NCBI RefSeq assembly: GCF_004027225.2
Contig: NC_044277.2
Location: 29,898,995-29,962,994, forward strand
DNA length: 64,000 nucleotides
Direction of reading: 5' to 3'
Source: Strigops habroptila
Taxonomy: Eukaryota > Chordata > Aves > Psittaciformes > Psittacidae
Position 1 is the stretch's first letter, and each line of letters begins with the position of its first letter. Under the pieces are notes generated by a model. The model was not told the DNA's origin and ran no database searches. It saw only the letters and a list, made by a program, of their open reading frames with translations. Positions 47,301 to 60,400 of this stretch are shown one piece after another. The translations under genes were made by a program, and so were the position numbers.

Positions 47301-49101
47301 CTTGGTCTCTTCCAGTTTGTCCAGCCTCTGCCACTTCTATTTACTTGCCTAGCTCTGTTGTTTTTTTTGGTTTTGGATGGATTTTTTTTGGTCTTGTTTT
47401 TGCAAGGTTATATAAATCCCTGTTCTAAGCTGTACCATGTGAAGTATTAATGGAGCCTGACAGCATATGAAGTTGTGTAACAATGCCACCTTGAATTCTT
47501 AAAATCTGGACATACCTTTAAAGATGTTTATTATCCATTCTGAATTTCAAAAGAAATAAGAATGAAGGTGACTTCAGCTCATGTTGTACACCTAGTTGAA
47601 TTACCACTGCTTGCAAAATGAAATACTTTTTCTACTTATGTATTTGCAATTTAGTTGGATTTTGCAATAAAATACTGAAGTATCAAGCTTGCTTCCTAGA
47701 CAGGGTGTTTTCACATATTATTGACAGTAATCACTGTCACCCACAACAGCTCATAGTTCTGTGTAAAATCATAAATAAGTTCCTTATGACTAATGGCATG
47801 CATACCAAAGTCCAGAAACCTTTGCCATAAACTGTGACCATCCACGTTGCTATACTGAATTTAACAACAGTTAGTAGCTATTCACATTTGTCAAATGCCA
47901 TTGGCACGGAACATACTGAATAACCTCCCGTAAAGAAGGCAGATTTAATTTATAAACTCAGTGGACATTCAAATAAGAACAGTGAAGTTATGAAGAGCAG
48001 AGTAAGTGCCCATACTCTCTCAAGAAGAAAAATCGAATCACTGTGCTATGGATAGGGGCTATCATAAGCACTTTTAGTTGCTCAGACAAATTTTCAGCAT
48101 CTTATATTATAAAATGAAAAACTGATCTAATTTTTGATGGCTCTCAGGACTTACAGTTCTAACCAAACATGCAAAGCAACCAAAAAAAAATAAATCACCC
48201 CGAACCAAACAAAAAACCAACAAAATCTGTTTGTCTAAAAAGATACCACCCCCCTTCATGCCTTTTGCTTCTTCAAATAGAAAACTAAGTTCAAATAATC
48301 TGGCCCTATCTCAAAGATACTTCAGCTTTAGTTACAACACTAAAACAACAGTAAGAGATTTAGACACATTTCTACTATTTAAAGCATGTATGTGTCACAT
48401 AATTCCTTACTAATTTATCTTTTGCAATGTGCTTTAAGGTATTGCTCATGAAGAATCAACTCAACTGAATTTGGCATCTCCCAGATTAAATCAAAGGGTT
48501 AGCTACTATATAGTATCTATTTCCTTTTTAAAAGATTGGAATACCCCTTCTTCCAAACTTAGATCTTACAACTAGCTGAATATTCAAAAGTCTTTATATA
48601 AGTTGGACTTCATAAAATATTGTATATCTTATTACAAAGTCTGCCCTGTTTAAATTCTTGGACCAGCACAGCTATCTTACAGAAATAGGAGACAGGTAAG
48701 CATCTGACTTTCAGAGAATAAAATTACTTTGTCATAAAATATCTGCCTGTAAGGCATTTGTATAGTTATCAGGCTTAAATGCTTACTTTAGCTTTACGTC
48801 ATGCAAATTCAGTTTTATCTCAAGTTTACAAAGATAGAAGTTTATTACTCTTAGTTCACAATCAGTGACAAAGGAAGTCAAATCTTAAAAAAGCCTTAAT
48901 CTTTCCTGTTTTACTGTGAAGCTGTTTACTTAACATGAAACAGATGCTTATACTAATTATATTATATACTCTTCCCCCACAGCATTATATGGCAGACATC
49001 TTGGGTGATAGATGTCTGCCAAGGTCATATTTTTACTATTCCAACGCTTTACAGCAAGATTTCTGCAAAACAGATAAACCACATGGATTTGTAATACTTA
49101 C
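44366..49101 (-). other. ZC2HC1A: ZC2HC1A intron sequence between exon 8 and the candidate cassette exon
   Basis: 4.7 kb of AT-rich intron. There are poly(A) runs (for example near 47000) but no confidently recognised mobile element. If the cassette exon is skipped this is part of one 10.8-kb intron. Confidence 0.65.
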
Positions 49102-49224
49102 TTCTTTACAGGCAACAACTCATTTGGTCTTTTGATGGTACTGTCTGTTTTTGTATCAGTGTCATAAAACCTTTGCACATCTCTTCCAGTTCGCAGTGGT
49201 AGGCCTAACTTGTCCATCTTACTA
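49102..49224 (-). CDS. ZC2HC1A: Candidate cassette exon of ZC2HC1A
   Basis: A 123-bp stretch (41 codons) on the minus strand bounded by an AG acceptor (TATATTTTAG) and a strong donor (GTAAGTATT). It is open in the one frame that fits: entered at phase 2 from exon 7 and left at phase 2 into exon 8, so it can be included or skipped without changing the frame. The peptide is polar and basic (contains GLPLRTGRDVQRFYDTD and PNELLPVKK). The human protein as I remember it passes directly from exon 7 to exon 8 sequence. It could be a lineage-specific or tissue-specific exon, or a chance match to splice rules. No transcript evidence is available. Confidence 0.55.
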
Positions 49225-52200
49225 CTAAAATATATAAAGGGGTACTCATAAGGAGATTGCTAGATTGCTATTCAAGTTATCGCAAAACAATTTAAAGTAC
49301 TCACAATTAAATACTTACATTCCCAAAGAATCCCCATTGATTAAAATAATGTAGAAATCAGACTTTAATAATCCAGCAAACAAAGAGGTGGTTCTTACTT
49401 TGAAGAGAACAGCATTTCATAGACTTATATTTGGTTTAGGTTTCCAATGCATACTTTTTCAAACAAAACAAAAAACTAACATCAGTTATCCTCATCATCT
49501 GCACAATGCACTCACATTTGGCTTTTTTTATTTTAATAATAGCTTTCATAATGTCAAACTTCTCAAGTAAAGGGGGCTCATAATTACAAGTCACAGTAAC
49601 TTTATTAAGATGTTAGAAAATAACAGATATGTACGTAGAAGCCTCCTTGACTTCAGAATTAGCAAGAAGGAAAATTTTTCCTTTCTCACTTTTTTTGGTA
49701 AAGGCTGAACATTGTGCCCAGAGAGAATAACATGCCTTCCATTCTCTTTTCTTTTACGGAGATGAGAAAAGAACAGAGGAAAGCCTGAAAGAAAAACAAC
49801 TTTGTTTTAGTATAAAAAAACCCCACTCACAGTAGACAGTACTATACACTTTTTTACTATTATGGGTAATATTTCCAAACCAAAAAGACTAAACCAAAAA
49901 TCAAATTTTAAAAACATTAAATAAAAACAAACAAAAAAAACCCCATACCACCATCCCTCCCATATATCATCTTAAAGGAGAATTGTAGCTTTTCAGAAAC
50001 CACAGCTTATATTAGGAAAATTAGATCTTCAAGTTCTGCATTTCTATCATCTTAAATCATACAGTAAAACCTGCAAAAAGTCTATTATATCTCCAGCCCT
50101 ACCTCAATAATATAACAGAAATTTGGTCTCAAGAAAAGCTTAGTAACTTCAGCCTGAACTGGAAAATGATGACACTTCAAATATTTTTATTGATCTTTCT
50201 GAAATTAAAGAACTATAAAGAAACAAACCAAGCAAGATTGATGGAAATATCTGGGTAGCTGAAGCTTAACTATTCTGTAACCTCCCCACCCCTAGAGGGA
50301 AATTATAAGGCAAAACCAAACAAGCAAAACCAACAAAACACATCCTCCCACCAAGAGAAATAATTTCTTATAATTACTGTCCAGTTCTCTGATTCTTATC
50401 ATACAATCTTAATAAGCTACAATGCCAGGAAGGTAACAGCTAATTGCTGTCAAGGAAGCATATTCTCTTCAATTTAGCTTTTAAAACAAAAGATACAATC
50501 ATAAAAAAAAAGTTTTGTGTATCTCTGTATCTTCAACAGCCATATCATACTTCTTTTCATGCTCTTACAATATCATATTAAAAAGCAAAGAACATATCAA
50601 GTTTGCTACATAATTTGTTTTTTTCAGAAGCTTCTGGTGTGAACCTTGCAATCCACATTAGATCTCAAAAGCATTAAATGATATCTCCCCACCCTCAGAG
50701 TAAAGAGTTTCTTCCCAATGTCTAATCTAAATCTCACCTTTAAGTTTAAAGCCATTCCCCCTTGTCTTGCCACTACACACCCTTGTAAAAAGCTCCTCTC
50801 CAGATTTCTTGTTGGCCCCTTTAGGTGCTGGAAGGCTGCTATACGGTCTCCCCGGAGTCTTCTCTTCCCCAGGCTGAACAAGCCCAACTCACTCAGCCTG
50901 TCTTCATAGGAGAGGTGCTCCAACCTCTGATCATCTTTGTGGCCCTCCTCTGGACTCCAACCTATCACGCTTTTCTTAGCTCTTTTCTAATCCTTAAACA
51001 ATTTATCAACATGATCTATGAACTTCAGGCACCTACAGTGTAGAATACTGAAGACAATAACCTAGAAACAGTCATGATACTGCCAAAATAAAGAACTACA
51101 GGATTCTTTCACACTTCAACAAAACCAAAAACCCCCAAACTGACAGGCCTTTCATGTACTAACGAAAAAAAAAAGGACAATCAGAAGAATCTTATTAAAT
51201 GCAAAGAACATGAAGACAACTTCCTATTTATTAGATTTCACTGAACGAAGCTGTGTAAATTAAAGTCTTAATGAAAAGAATAAGATGTTTACAAAATATG
51301 TTTTTAAAGGCTAAACATGCTGTAAGTCAAATATACAAGTGGAATTTAAAATTTACTGATACTGGTTAGGTATGCTATTCATATTGCATTTCAGCTGTAA
51401 GACAGTACTGAATGTGTCACTAATAGACATGATTCCCAAGAGGATTAACTTCGATCAGCTTAACACTAAACAATATGTTTTATCCCCAAAATAAAATAAA
51501 AATGACAATGTAATTTCTAAGGGTTCATTCGCCATACTGAAAAACATCACCTAATTTTTCAAGTCCCAATTAAAAAAACCCAGCATTGTTCATAAATGAA
51601 CCATGCATAGACATGCATGTCTATGTACATGCAAAAGATCCCTCACTGGCCACAAACAGCGGTGTCAAGTTCTGCTAGGCAAAACAGTTTACACGTGGGG
51701 GTGCAGTTTGCCTGTTTGCTTAGCCTTAGGATGAGAAGAACCTACCCAATTTTTTCTTCTGAAGACATGATTACTTCTGACAGTTTACTAGAACTGCCCT
51801 GCTACTCAAGAAATGCAAGACAAGGCAAAGCTTCGTACTCTTACAAAATATGTATCAGTCTTAGGATCTTACCATGATTCACTATCAAAATATAAACCTA
51901 ACCACAATTTAGGTAGAATTAATTTTCCTTTTCCCAGTTCTTCAACATCAAAAAGATTAAATCTTATTTTCATGCAAGTGAATGAAGGTTTTACTACTGA
52001 CTACAATACAGTCACATTCTACTCTTGGACTCTCACTTGCTTCTCTAGGACTCAGAAATAATGCCCTTTTGCTACTCTTCCATTAATACTTATAACTGGC
52101 TGTGCTTACACTCTGTCCAGGCAGAAGAAAACTCTCACAGCAGAGCTCAACTGACACATCCTACCTACGTGTACAGAGTAAGCACCACTAACACTAACCT

Positions 52201-55196
52201 AGCTTATACTGATGAAGCTGTGATGTGCTCTCTCAGTAGTCCTTTACTTGGGGAGCAGAAAAGAATCCAAATTAAAAAAGGAAATAGTATAGCAAAAATT
52301 ACTTACAACAAGGGAGTTCATAAAATTTGTTGCATTTCTGCTCACACAAAATACAAACGTATACTACGATATTGAAGTTGAACTTCATATAAAATGAAGG
52401 TTAAGAATCTTTCCTTTACCGAACTAAATGCCTTAGAGACCCAGTTCGTTATAGTCTTCACCTTTAATGCGAATGCAGGAACTGCTGCATGTGTCCGCCC
52501 AACAGTTTCAGGCAGCAGTTCAAGAGTGCCACCTAAAGAGCAAGAGGGAAACTGCACGCCTGTATATTTTAATCACTTCTGGCTGTTACATTAGCCAGCA
52601 GATAACCGTTTCTTGCCCCTTTGCATAGGCATCATGGAGAACAGGTATCATGAGTCTACAGAAAGAAGCAGTGTCTGATTAAATTGCCTCCTCTACCCCT
52701 CCAACATTAATCTTAATTCTACTGTGGACGTGACACTCCCTTTGAAAGGCTGCCCTTCAAACAATACATGTGCAACACTGATCAGTAAATCAGTTTACCA
52801 ACAACTCAGAAGTAAGAGCATGGCATCTTGCAGCATGAGGTCTGCCTGACTTAGGTGCGACAGAATCCCAGATCTCATGCTACGGCTTATCATTTTACTG
52901 GTTAACTTGTAAACATAACAAAAGAAATACATCTTGTTCCATCCTAATGAAGGCTATTTGTACAGAATTTTAAAAATGCTTTCATTTTTTTAAATAATTC
53001 TAGCTGCAATTAGCTATAGCCTAAATTATAAGATGTTTTACTGTTTAAAATCTGTGTCACAACAGTATTAACTATTCTCCCTCTCTGATTTAGGATGTTG
53101 ACTGTTAGTGTCTCAGTCCCTGCTCTGATAGAATTTTATAGGTATTTCAATGGAATCCTACGTATTTCCCCCTCACACCCTGAGGCTAAGATGATTAAGG
53201 CCAAAATTGTCACTAGTAACCAATCTAATGCACCTAACTCTTCCGTGTTGTAACTGCTCCTACACCTCTTTGCTTCAATGTAGCTCCTGACAAACCTCTT
53301 CTCAGAAATGAATACAAACTAGCTAGAAGAAAAAGAAAGACTGTTAGGTCTCACTTAGGAAAGACACATTTAAACAGCCATCTGCGAGAAGACTAATGTA
53401 TAACCAGCAAGGAATCATAAGGACTGGTTTGCAAAGATGAGAACACATGTTTTTTAGAGCAGAAAAGTGAGAAGGACTGCAGGCAGAAACACACTCATCT
53501 GTACTCTTAAATATGTGAGGTTATAAGCCAAGCTACATTAACTGCCTCTCAGCAGAGATAATTATCTGAGAACTATACCAACCAGAAGCCATTTATTTGT
53601 GGTTAACATGTGTGAACAGAGAGAATTTGTGCAAACATCTCTTCATATATTAACTATTTGGCTTGGTCATGTTACTATTCTTCCTCGAAGCTTCAGAAGA
53701 GGAAATGGAAGACTACAGAATACAAAGTCCAGTGAGCAACTGTCTAGCAAAATTAAGCAGAAATTCCATGTTAAGAAGTGAAGACCAAAACCTGCACCCT
53801 CTCAAAAACCAATACAGACCGCAACTAACTCTCAACAGGAAAAGGCCTTTCCCAGACATCTGGGATTCACCACTGGAGTCAGAAACATGCCTTGAAATTA
53901 TCTCCTCTGACTTTTTTACTGTGGTTTGCAGACCTACTCTTTTTGCCACTCATCAGTAGGTGTTAACTTCTGAAAATGGAGAAGATATGAAAATCAGACA
54001 GTGTGTAACAGAGGGTGGGATTTTCTGATAGTTGAAGCATAAATGCCTACAAACAGTAGTGAAGCTGATTCGTAGACCAAAGGCTACTAGGACACTGGAG
54101 GGGAGGGAATAATAATAATAATAATTACTGATAACCTCACGGACTCTGCCTCCAGTCTGTATCTGAAAGAGTGGATAGAGCAAGGAGGGATACAACTACA
54201 TCCTCATCTGGCATGGTATTACGAGGTGCTGTAATTCATACTTGTGTGTAACTTGTAAGACTTCAGGGCAATAAACTAAAAATCACTAGTTTTGTGTAAT
54301 TAATAAAGCTGTCCATCCCCATGAGCTCTTTCAGATTGTCCTTCTTCCTCACAAACTTAAGCCATTGTTTTTCTCCACCTTATACAGCTTTCACCAATCT
54401 GATACTCATTTTTATAGGAATAAGCCTTCTTCAATCACCAATGTTGTAACTGCAGTCATTTTGTTGTATGTTTTCTCTCGGTGCTCCTTGCTGCTCCTCA
54501 AATTTCCGTAAAATTGCACTACTTTTCTTCAATCCCTTCATACATTTCTTCTTTGAGACAGTGTGTACTGACTTCTCCCACCCCAGCAAATGATCAGTAA
54601 CAGCCCTGATCACACCAATACTTTCACTGAACTCTAATTACATACATCTACCACTTTTTGTTGCTGTTGTAGAGCACAGATTTCAATTGCCTTATTTGCA
54701 CTCGTTCATTTGTACTCTCTCGAGTATTTTAAGACAGGAAAGGGAAGAGGGAAAGTATCCACCCTTCTGTGCTAAGACGGAAGATCCTGTCACAATTGGC
54801 TTGTGGTCTGTGGCACAGACCTCTTTTTTAATTTCCATGAATTGCAGGAAATTATGCCTAATGTTTCCTCCTTCAAGTCTCTTCGCTTTTACAAAAAGAA
54901 AAAAATATAGCTCCAAGTATTTCTGCATATTCTACAACTTTTAAATCTACTTTCTATTTTTCTCACTTGACCTCCTTTGCTGTTATTTTAACATTAGAAA
55001 ATGTATCTTCACCTACTTCTATGTTCCTTAAACATTGTGTTCATAAATTAAGGATAAATTCATAACACTACACTTCTGAAGCTCACAGCAAAAAAAAAAA
55101 TAAATATGTAAGTGAAATAGACCACAAAGACCTGCAGAACTAGCACAACATAAACATGAAATAAAATGTAAATGACAACATTAAATGGAAACTTAC
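49225..55196 (-). other. ZC2HC1A: ZC2HC1A intron sequence upstream of the candidate cassette exon
   Basis: 6 kb, containing one CR1 fragment (50675-50980) and otherwise no recognised feature. Short ORFs at 51617-52594 and 53599-53959 lack matching splice phases. Confidence 0.65.
50675..50980 (-). mobile_element. CR1 LINE fragment, minus strand
   Basis: The minus-strand ORF reads the C-terminal CR1 blocks LSYEDRLSELGLFSLGKRRLRGD, followed by FRLDIGKK and FTLRV, in partly continuous frame. It is cut at both ends, with no typical 3' tail. Moderately diverged. Boundaries are approximate. Confidence 0.85.
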
Positions 55197-55305
55197 CCTG
55201 CTTGTGAGTTCACCATTCCAAATGAGTTTTTATGAGCTGGTGACAATGTCTGAATTTTGCTCCCACTGGATCCAGGTGAAGATAGTCCTTTACTTGAAGA
55301 GGCAC
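55197..55305 (-). CDS. ZC2HC1A: ZC2HC1A coding exon 7
   Basis: 109 bp entered at phase 1 and left at phase 2 (donor GTAAGT). It encodes a Ser/Gly-rich stretch followed by SKIQTLSPAHK, equivalent to human NKLQTLSPSHK. The sequence is low complexity and probably disordered. Confidence 0.9.
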
Positions 55306-56243
55306 CTTGCAGTTGAAAGCAAGCATGGAAATACACGATAATGTAAGATTTTGCTGCTGGGATGATACAACTTATTATATTTTTTTAATATCAAAATTCA
55401 AAACAAGAGTTTTAGAAATATCAAGATACAAACAAGCATCAAGATACTAGGAAAAAGCAAGTATGTTTCCAAAAATTTACAGAGTATATGCAATTGAGTT
55501 GCATATGTTCTGCTTACATTCTGTTTAATTAGAATATTCTATTCTAATAAAAAAACATTGCATCTCAATTAGTTTCTTCAGAAAGAAAAAGGAAGGAAAA
55601 GAAGTCTAGAATGTCAAAGTGTGTACAGACAGAACATGTCTGATATCTCTTGGTATCTGAAATCAGAATAAGACCAGTGTTTGCACAATTATAATATACA
55701 TGGCTTGTATGTTCATGATCATAATCATATTCAGCATACAAATTAGTTACAGAATTAAGCAACAGAGAAATACCAGGTGAGAGATTAGTATTCAATAAAA
55801 TTATGCATTACTACACAGAATGATTTTGCAGGTTCAATTCAGAAAAAAGAATAATTTAACCTGATAAATAAAACAGAAGGTAATCCTGTGTGCTTAAGAG
55901 CCTCATTGGATAGATATCAATCAGTGCCCCTTCCAACTTCACTTTAAATGCTTTTACAAACCACTATATCAATTTCAACAATAAAGTATATATGTAAGTA
56001 AAACAAAGAAATATCAGGTCACAAAACCATTGGTTAAATTAAAAATTGTATTATGAAAAACAGACATGTCTTATTCACTCATGTAACACTGAACTCCTCT
56101 GAATTTTTTTACTTCATCAGTTTAAATCACTGGGCAATGCTGCAGAAATCCTTCCAGATATTAAAATCATATTACTTTTACTGCATAGGTTGAGAACAAA
56201 TATGTGGAAAGGAACCGGAAAATCTGTAACATTCATTTCATAC
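55306..56243 (-). other. ZC2HC1A: ZC2HC1A intron 6
   Basis: 938 bp, donor GTATGA, acceptor TGCAAG. AT-rich, no repeat recognised. Confidence 0.8.
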
Positions 56244-56343
56244 CTACAACAGTTTTGCTAACACCACTTGGCTGCGGTAAGCGTGATGATGATGGTGGTG
56301 TTGATCCTACAGAAGGCATCTTCTTAACTGCAGGTGGTTTGTA
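56244..56343 (-). CDS. ZC2HC1A: ZC2HC1A coding exon 6
   Basis: 100 bp entered at phase 0 and left at phase 1. It encodes YKPPAVKK, a Ser/Pro-rich run and SSRLPQPSGVSKTVVG, which matches human YKPPALKK and SSRLPQPSGAGKTVVG. The acceptor is GTTACAG. Confidence 0.92.
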
Positions 56344-57286
56344 CTGTAACAAAATACAACCTAGAAATTTAAGCAATTAAATCAAACTATCTATACAACA
56401 TAATAGGTAGTTATCTCAGGTATTGTGGGAAATCAGGTAACTATTACCTGAGTAAACTGTTTCTGGTACAGGGTCATGCAAATGGTTTCCACTAGTCTGC
56501 TTTCTTATACATACAGATGATACTAGTAAGAAAGATTATCTCAGTGGTTATGTATTTTTTATTCACCCTTATGTCTATTTTCTGCTTTTCTCATCTTTTT
56601 CCATAGCTGCTCCTGAGATTAACATTATCACCTCATTACCAGTTAATTTTAAAAAGAATACTCAAGGGCAGGATTATTTTTGTCTGTCAAATTTTACTTT
56701 CACTTGTGTTCTCTGGACCACTCCCAGCACTGATTCAGAATACAGTCCAAGATCACTGAGTAACTGCTATTGTCTATTTAACTCTCCACAGCTTCCATAA
56801 AAAAAGTGCACTACCACCAAATGAAAACACACATACTCTTTAACCCTTCATTTGTTTCCATTGTAAGTTAACTAGTGCAGCTCTTACCTTTATATGCCTG
56901 AATTCTTAAGTTTCTTACTAGCCAAAATATTGCTGCCAGTTGTCCAGCAGTAGGTCATGTACCTTTGTCCACTTCAGGAACAGTCCTGAATTGGAGTCAC
57001 AAGACTTGCACAACAGAAATTCAGCTTTTTTTCTTTTTTAACAAATACTGTGTCTCTACTTCCTGCTGCTACCCTTACCTGTCATTTTCACAAGTCTCTG
57101 AATTACACTTATGACTGGTTTTGGTTTTGCAACTGCTGCCATCTGATTTATGGATCTCTGCAACTCTCATAAGTAATAGCATTACAGAATAAAATGGTTA
57201 ATTACATTTAAGAACAATACACCATTTAACAAGCTTGATTTGATGTTGAATGCAATCTACAAGTTAAGGAAAATGTTATCATTCAC
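56344..57286 (-). other. ZC2HC1A: ZC2HC1A intron 5
   Basis: 943 bp between donor GTGAAT and acceptor GTTACAG. No repeat or other feature recognised. Confidence 0.8.
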
Positions 57287-57435
57287 CTGTGTTCGAGTAG
57301 GAAGCTTCCCTTTGGTATCAGCTGCCAATTTCCCCTTATTAGTAATACGTGCTGCTTGTTCCTTACAGAAATTGATGTGTCTGTCAGCTGCATTTTCATT
57401 AAATCTCCTCTGACAATATGGACACTGAATGTAAT
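57287..57435 (-). CDS. ZC2HC1A: ZC2HC1A coding exon 5 (second C2HC finger)
   Basis: 149 bp entered at phase 1 and left at phase 0. It encodes the second zinc finger YIQCPYCQRRFNENAADRH followed by INFC, with ligands spaced C-x2-C-x11-H-x3-C, then KEQAAR and a Lys/Thr-rich linker. It is near-identical to human, which makes the gene assignment secure. Confidence 0.96.
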
Positions 57436-60400
57436 CTTAAAAACAAAAAACTAACATTAATAGCATATTTTTAAAAAGAAACTGTTTTAAAGTCTTTTAA
57501 AGACCAGCCCCACCCCCAGAGAAAACTAAAGCCTCTTGAATCTGAAAATGAAAAATACAGATTGCTGGGGAAAAGAATATTTTCCACATGTAACACAAAA
57601 GATGTTCCTTGGTTTGATGGATAAGAATGAGTGGCTGAAGATCAGAAATAACCTAAGCAAAATCAGAAACACTTTGAGAGATATTATTCAGCAGAGAAAG
57701 TGGCCAAAGAGGTATCTGGACATGGCAAGGTTATCAACTGGAAGGAAGTCGAGAAGAGTAGAGACTAAACAAAAAAACCAAGCCAAACCAAAAGTAGAAA
57801 CCAAAAAAGCACCACCAAAACACCCCCCACATCACAAACACAGTTCAGTTTGTTCAAGATATGAAAACGCATTAAAACCTTTCCCATACAAATAGCAAAA
57901 GACAACAAAATCCGTTTCCTCTACCAATTTTGAAAGGACTAAGAAATAGTAACTGCAATACTAGAAATCATAATTCAAGAAAAAAAAATCAGAAACAAAC
58001 AAACAAACAAAAAAATCAGAGGAAATCCTACCAAAATTAGGAGATAACTACAGACATGCAAAACAGGACAATTGGTGGCTGTATTACTTTTTACAATTAA
58101 TTTAGCCACATTACAAACAGTACTACTTGCAGGAACTAATTGAGGAAAAAAACAGAAAGGCTATGGAAAAGTTTAAAACACTGAAAGATCCCTCACCTGT
58201 ATGCTCAATGTATACCCCTTAAGATACACTGCCCTTGGAAAGTGAAGTGTTTGGGCTGCAGTTTCAGACAGACACTTCAGTGTCTAGAGATATGGATGCT
58301 GAATTCCCTAGATTGCAGTATTCAAAATCATGAACCATGTAAACATCAACTTCAGAAGCGCTGGACACTGGCAAAGCAGATTAAATTAGCATGTTCCTAG
58401 GTGATTTTAGAAACATATCAAAGAAAACAAGGATTCAACAGTCACTGCCTCCAATATTACATTTAGATATTATACAATCCAAAATAAAATTTGGATTGCA
58501 TTTTACTACAAATGCAGCAGATCTGGCTTAATTACCTACCCTTTTAAGTTAGTTATTAACTATTTCAAGTAAGTCAAATGACATAGTGGCCACCAAAGCA
58601 TGAACTGTGACCCTAGAAGTGTGAGCAAAGGACACAGGAAGAACGCAGGAATCCCTCAGAGAAGTGACAGCATGGGAATCTCATGTGGTAACAATGAGAA
58701 TTTTTTATTTATTTTACATAAAACTCCACTACCGTCAGAATACTCAAACATAAAACTATCCCCTAAGAGATAGATAGAGCCAAAGTTAAAAATAAATAAA
58801 AATAAAACAAAAACCAGAATAGATGAATAAAGCAGCTATGGAAGCCCCTAGATAATAAGAAAAGACATTTCTAGCTGGCATACAGCTCAACTCCCACAGA
58901 AGAATTTCAAAGCCCACTTAACTAAATGGATCAGAGTACAGAGGATTAATATAGACTTTTTTAAGAATCAGGGATTGTATCTTCCTCATTTTCTAAACTG
59001 CTTAGCACCAGTCAGCCACCTGGCTATCTGGAAGTACTGTTCGTACAAAAGAACTGTTAGGATTCAATATAAGCTCTATAAAATACAAACTAATCAAAAT
59101 AAAGTGCAGTATACATATGCAGTCAAGTTGAGTGCTAACGGGGTGACCTAAGGTACTTGTTATTATCATGATGCTATTCCACATTTCTAAAGAAAAGGTG
59201 GGAGATCAAAGAACCAGCAATATCGCCTGTTTGCAAACTGAAAGCATGCAATTAAGTAGGAAATATTATACAGAACTCTTTCCTTTTACAGGAAAAAAGA
59301 AAAAAAGCAGTTAGTTAGAAATACGCATGCTAAAGTCAGCTGAGTAGGAAAGGATGGATACACTCTATGATACCATGCATAATTCTCCTTCACTCCTACA
59401 TGTAAAGTGGAAAAAGAGCAACAGTAGCTGTCCCTGCGCTATTTTTGTTTGGTTCAATTTGTGAGACGAGAATCCACTGATTAATTCATCCATGTTCTCT
59501 TCATTCCCGGTTCACTCCTCCTGAGTTTTACCCACTGCAGCAGGATGAAGTCAGGAGACTAAAACCAGTAAACTCAGCTTGGAACAAGTAGAAAACAGAA
59601 GGAAGAAACAGAAGCACAGTATCTTTCTCTTCACAACTTATCCGCTTTCAAGTGGGCTGAACAGAGTTACTTCTCTCTCTTAAAACTCATTGTGACCTCT
59701 GGAACCAAGGGAGCACCATTTTAGTAGGTTTTCCAAGCTAGATTTAGTTCTGGGTGTTTCTGTCTAGGCTATTAGAATCATAGAATAGTAAGGGTTGGAA
59801 AGGACCTTAAGATCATCTAGTTCAAACCCCCCTGCCATGGGCAAGGACACCTCCCACTAAACCATGTCACCCAAGACTCTGTCCAACCCGGCCTTGAACA
59901 CTGCCAGGGATGGAGCATCCACAACCTCCTTGGGAACCCATTCCAGTGCTTCACCACCCTCACTGTCAAGAACTTCTTCCTTATATCTAATCTAAACTTC
60001 CCCTATTTAAGTTTGAACCCATTACCCCTTGTCCTACCACTACAGTCCCTAAGGAAGAGTCCCTCCCCAGCATCCTTATAGACGCCCTTCAGATACTGGA
60101 AGGCTGCTATGAGGTCTCCACGCAGCCTTCTCTTCTCCAGGCTGAACAGCCCCAACTCTCTCAGCCTGTCTTCATACGGGAGGTGCTCCAGCCCTCTTAT
60201 CATCCTCGTGGCCCTCCTCTGGACTCGCTCCAACAGCTCCATGTCCTTTTTATGTTGAGGACACCAGAACTGTACCCAATACTCCAAGTGAGGTCTCACG
60301 AGAGCAGAGTAGAGGGGCAGGATCACCTCCTTTGACCTGCTGGTCACGCTTCTTTTGATGCAGACCAGGATGTGGTTGGCTTTCTGGGCTGCAAGCGCAC

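Noticed and set aside
57536-57895. Plus-strand 119-codon Lys-rich ORF in a ZC2HC1A intron
   Set aside because: Lys-rich translation of A-rich intron sequence; ends in low-complexity KPK/PPKHPP-type residues; no family recognised.
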